Source of the DNA: an uncultured Atopobiaceae bacterium
GTDB lineage: Bacteria > Actinomycetota > Coriobacteriia > Coriobacteriales > Atopobiaceae
Assembly: GCA_947303905.1 (NCBI GenBank)
Contig: CAMYZR010000086.1
Coordinates: 1 to 6,411, forward strand
Direction: 5' to 3'
DNA length: 6,411 nucleotides
The number at the start of each line of letters is the position of its first letter. Positions within the stretch are counted from its first letter, which is position 1. A program made the translations under genes and the position numbers. A model generated the notes under the pieces. The model saw nothing but the letters and a program-made list of their open reading frames with translations, was not told the DNA's origin and did no database searches. Shown piece by piece: positions 4,378-6,411 of the stretch.

Positions 4378-5856
4378 ATGCAGAAGGGCTTTGATAAGGA
4401 CAAGTACATCGAGATGCAGTCAAAGCGCATCCGCGAACGCATCGACCAGTTTGGCGGAAAGCTCTATCTCGAATTCGGCGGCAAGCTCTTTGACGATTAT
4501 CACGCCTCGCGCGTTCTTCCCGGATTCGAGCCCGACCTCAAGGCGCGGATGCTCTCGAGCCTCGCAAACGACGCAGAGGTTCTGGTCGCGCTCAACGCCA
4601 ATGACATCGAGCAGGACAAACGACGCTCTGACCTTGGCATTCCCTATTCCGAGGATGCCCTGCGTCTGCTCGACCTCTTTCATGGGATGGGCATTGGCAT
4701 CGGCGGCATCGTGATCACGCGCTTTGCCGGCCAACCCCATGCCGAGGCGTATCAGGCACGCGTCGAGGCGCTCGGCATTCCGGTCTACCGTCACTACCCC
4801 ATCGACGGCTACCCCGCCAACGTCGACCTCATCGTCAGCGACGAGGGCTTCGGCAAGAACCAGTTCGCCAAGACCACCAAGCCCCTCGTGGTGGTCACGG
4901 CCCCTGGCCCTGGATCGGGCAAGCTTGCAGTCTGCCTCTCACAGCTCTACCACGAGGCGAGCCACGGCGAGCAGGCCGGCTACGCAAAGTTCGAGACCTT
5001 CCCGGTGTGGAACCTGCCCCTCAAGCATCCCGTGAACGTCGCCTACGAGGCCGCGACCGCAGACCTCGACGACCGCAACATCATCGACCCCTTCCATCTG
5101 GACGCCTATGACAAGGTCACCGTCAACTACAACCGTGACGTGGAGACCTTCCCGGTGGTCAAGTCCATTTTGGAGCGCATTGCCGGCACAAGCCCCTACC
5201 AGAGCCCCACCGACATGGGCGTCAACATGGTTGGGTATTGCATCAGCGACGACGAGGTCTGCCGCGATGCCGGCAAGTCCGAGATCGTGCGTCGCTACTT
5301 CACCACGGCCGAACACCAGATGCGCACCGGCGTGGGCGAACGCGAGCTTTCCACCCTCAGCCTGCTGATGAGCGACGTGGGCATCGACAAGAACTACTCC
5401 CCCGCACGCTCCGCCGCGCTCGCCAAGGAGGAGGAGACGGGCATGCCCGCCGCCGCGATGGTGCTTCCGGACGGCAGCGTCGTCACCGGCAAGACGTCCA
5501 CCATCCTCGGCTGCGCCTCCTCGCTGCTCCTCAACGCTCTCAAGCGCGTCGCCGGTGTGGACAAGGACATCTACGTGGTGAGCAACGCAGCCCTCGAGCC
5601 GATCTGCAAGCTCAAGATCGCCCATCTGCACAGCAAGAACCCGCGCCTGCACTCCGACGAGACGCTCATCGCGCTGTCCATCAGCTCCGCCACCAATCCC
5701 CTGGCCGCTGCGGTCATCGAGGCGGCCGACCAGCTCAAGGGCTGCGACGCCTACTTCTCGGTGATCATCTCCCCCACCGACGAGCGCATCTACCGCCGGC
5801 TGGGCATCAACGTCTGCTGCGAGCCCAAGTTCGAGAAGCGGACCTACTATCACTAA
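4378..5856 (+). CDS. DUF1846 (UPF0371) family protein of unknown function
   Basis: The 492-residue product is complete and matches the family length of about 500. Recognisable conserved stretches are LYLEFGGKLFDDYHASRVLP (29-48), the glycine-rich loop TAPGPGSGK (174-182), GVNMVGYCISDD (281-292) and TGKTS near residue 373. G177-P-G-S-G-K182 resembles a nucleotide phosphate-binding loop, but the family is not an established ATPase and no reaction is assigned to it. Structures exist for streptococcal members; the function remains unknown. No signal peptide or membrane helix is visible, so it is cytoplasmic. The ATG at 4378 follows AGGGGG by four bases. The gene is monocistronic, diverges from the tandem-HTH regulator, and has an operator-like inverted repeat over its promoter, which suggests regulated expression. 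Family assignment is firm. Confidence 0.95.
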   Translation: MQKGFDKDKYIEMQSKRIRERIDQFGGKLYLEFGGKLFDDYHASRVLPGFEPDLKARMLSSLANDAEVLVALNANDIEQDKRRSDLGIPYSEDALRLLDLFHGMGIGIGGIVITRFAGQPHAEAYQARVEALGIPVYRHYPIDGYPANVDLIVSDEGFGKNQFAKTTKPLVVVTAPGPGSGKLAVCLSQLYHEASHGEQAGYAKFETFPVWNLPLKHPVNVAYEAATADLDDRNIIDPFHLDAYDKVTVNYNRDVETFPVVKSILERIAGTSPYQSPTDMGVNMVGYCISDDEVCRDAGKSEIVRRYFTTAEHQMRTGVGERELSTLSLLMSDVGIDKNYSPARSAALAKEEETGMPAAAMVLPDGSVVTGKTSTILGCASSLLLNALKRVAGVDKDIYVVSNAALEPICKLKIAHLHSKNPRLHSDETLIALSISSATNPLAAAVIEAADQLKGCDAYFSVIISPTDERIYRRLGINVCCEPKFEKRTYYH

Positions 5857-5863
5857 GGCAAAC

Positions 5864-5922
5864 GCTCATGTGACAAAACGGGACCCCTCGCCCCAACCGG
5901 AGCGAGGGGTCCACTCATGAGC
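5864..5922. terminator. Nested bidirectional terminator between DUF1846 and GH4 genes
   Basis: The inner stem is a perfect 11-bp hairpin (GGACCCCTCGC at 5881-5891 with GCGAGGGGTCC at 5902-5912, ten-base loop). An outer 7-bp stem, GCTCATG (5864-5870) with CATGAGC (5916-5922), flanks it. On the minus strand the inner hairpin is followed by CGTTTTG, a U-tract that makes it a good terminator for the GH4 gene. On the plus strand there is no U-tract, but it lies 24 bases after the DUF1846 stop and may stop that transcript too. Confidence 0.85.
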
Positions 5923-5940
5923 ATCGAGAAACGAATCGCC

Positions 5941-6411
5941 TTACAGGCCCTTGGCCAGCAGCTCCTGAACCACAGGATCGATGGGCGTGACGCCCTCGGC
6001 CTTGAGCTCGGCGATCTTGTCGGCAAACTGGGGCAGATACTCCGCATGGGCAACCAGAAGCTCGTCGATGCACTTCTTTGCCTCGGAACCGGAGGGCGTC
6101 TGCGGGTTGAGCGCGACGGCCTCGAGCAGCGCGCCGTAGTCGCCATACACGGCCGCTTCCTCCACCAGGCGCTGCATGTTCCACATGAGCTGCAGGTAGC
6201 CGCGCGCGGAGATGTCCATGGGGCCGAATGCCACGGGCTGGGCGCCCGCACCTCCCACGTAGCTGGACACCTGCACCACGGCGTCAGCCGGAAGGTCGGG
6301 AATCGCACCGTTGTTGAGCGTGGAGCACACGATGTGCTCGTTGGCGTTGTTGTAGATGGCCGCGATGGACTCAGTCGCCACGTCAGAGTAGTGTGCGCCG
6401 CCGCGCTTTGA
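5941..6411 (-). CDS. Glycoside hydrolase family 4, 6-phospho-beta-glucosidase-like, C-terminal part (partial)
   Basis: GH4 enzymes hydrolyse phosphorylated disaccharides, usually imported by a phosphotransferase system, by an unusual NAD- and metal-dependent oxidation-elimination mechanism. The 156 residues present are the C-terminal third. The reading frame is open to the window edge, so the start and the NAD- and metal-binding parts lie outside. Visible hallmarks are KRGGAHYSDVATESI (fragment 2-16, whose Tyr8 corresponds to the likely catalytic base region of the family) and NNGAIPDLPADAVVQV. The helical segment with VEEAAVYGDYGALLEAVALNP and HAEYLPQF matches 6-phospho-beta-glucosidases better than the alpha-glucosidase or alpha-galactosidase branches. 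A GTG at 6381 is internal, not a start. Substrate specificity within GH4 cannot be fixed from this fragment. The gene converges on DUF1846 and ends at a hairpin with a U-tract. Confidence 0.9.
   Translation of the reverse strand, partial: SKRGGAHYSDVATESIAAIYNNANEHIVCSTLNNGAIPDLPADAVVQVSSYVGGAGAQPVAFGPMDISARGYLQLMWNMQRLVEEAAVYGDYGALLEAVALNPQTPSGSEAKKCIDELLVAHAEYLPQFADKIAELKAEGVTPIDPVVQELLAKGL

Noticed and set aside
4939..5853. 304-codon minus-strand open frame opposite the DUF1846 gene
   Set aside because: It is fully antisense to a conserved, complete gene. Its Gly/Val/Asp/His-rich translation has no recognisable domain and it has no promoter or ribosome site.

Overview
The window is high-GC, densely coded bacterial DNA, most likely from an anaerobic gut- or oral-type actinobacterium of the class Coriobacteriia (an Olsenella/Atopobium-like genome). 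That placement is an inference. It rests on the base composition and on the mix of a tannase-like lipoprotein, a CarD-family regulator, UPF0237, DUF1846 and a family 4 phospho-glycosidase. No rRNA, tRNA, CRISPR array, insertion sequence or phage gene is visible.

Left part (1-1104), all minus strand: a CarD-family regulator (503-1000) ends in a strong hairpin (452-477). It is followed by a 98-residue UPF0237 ACT-domain protein (51-347), and then by the first two codons of another gene with an excellent ribosome site. That gene is probably UPF0210/PFL, the usual partner of UPF0237. The leader of the CarD gene holds a perfect 13-bp inverted repeat whose proximal arm is the Shine-Dalgarno sequence itself.

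Middle (1105-3570): a 641-residue Tat-exported lipoprotein with the subtype B tannase fold (minus strand) and an acylphosphatase (plus strand) diverge from a 136-bp gap. Two face-to-face promoters in that gap overlap almost completely. The lipoprotein appears to have lost all three members of the tannase Ser-Asp-His triad (now Gly224, Gln565 and Phe599), so it is probably a pseudoenzyme or a binding protein. The acylphosphatase converges on the next gene across a hairpin terminator.

Right part (3571-6411): a small protein with two tandem helix-turn-helix units (minus strand) diverges from a complete DUF1846/UPF0371 gene (plus strand). The 255-bp gap between them carries two palindromic operator candidates, one of them across an extended -10 promoter of the DUF1846 gene. 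The DUF1846 gene converges, across a nested hairpin, on the 3' part of a GH4 6-phospho-beta-glucosidase-like gene that runs off the right edge.

The genes do not form one pathway. The window is a run of short, separately controlled units: housekeeping regulation (CarD, ACT), a cell-surface protein, a small phosphatase, a regulator with a possible target, and phospho-sugar catabolism. The two strongest leads are the sequestered ribosome site of the CarD gene and the triad-less tannase homologue. No intervals above 300 bases lack a gene.
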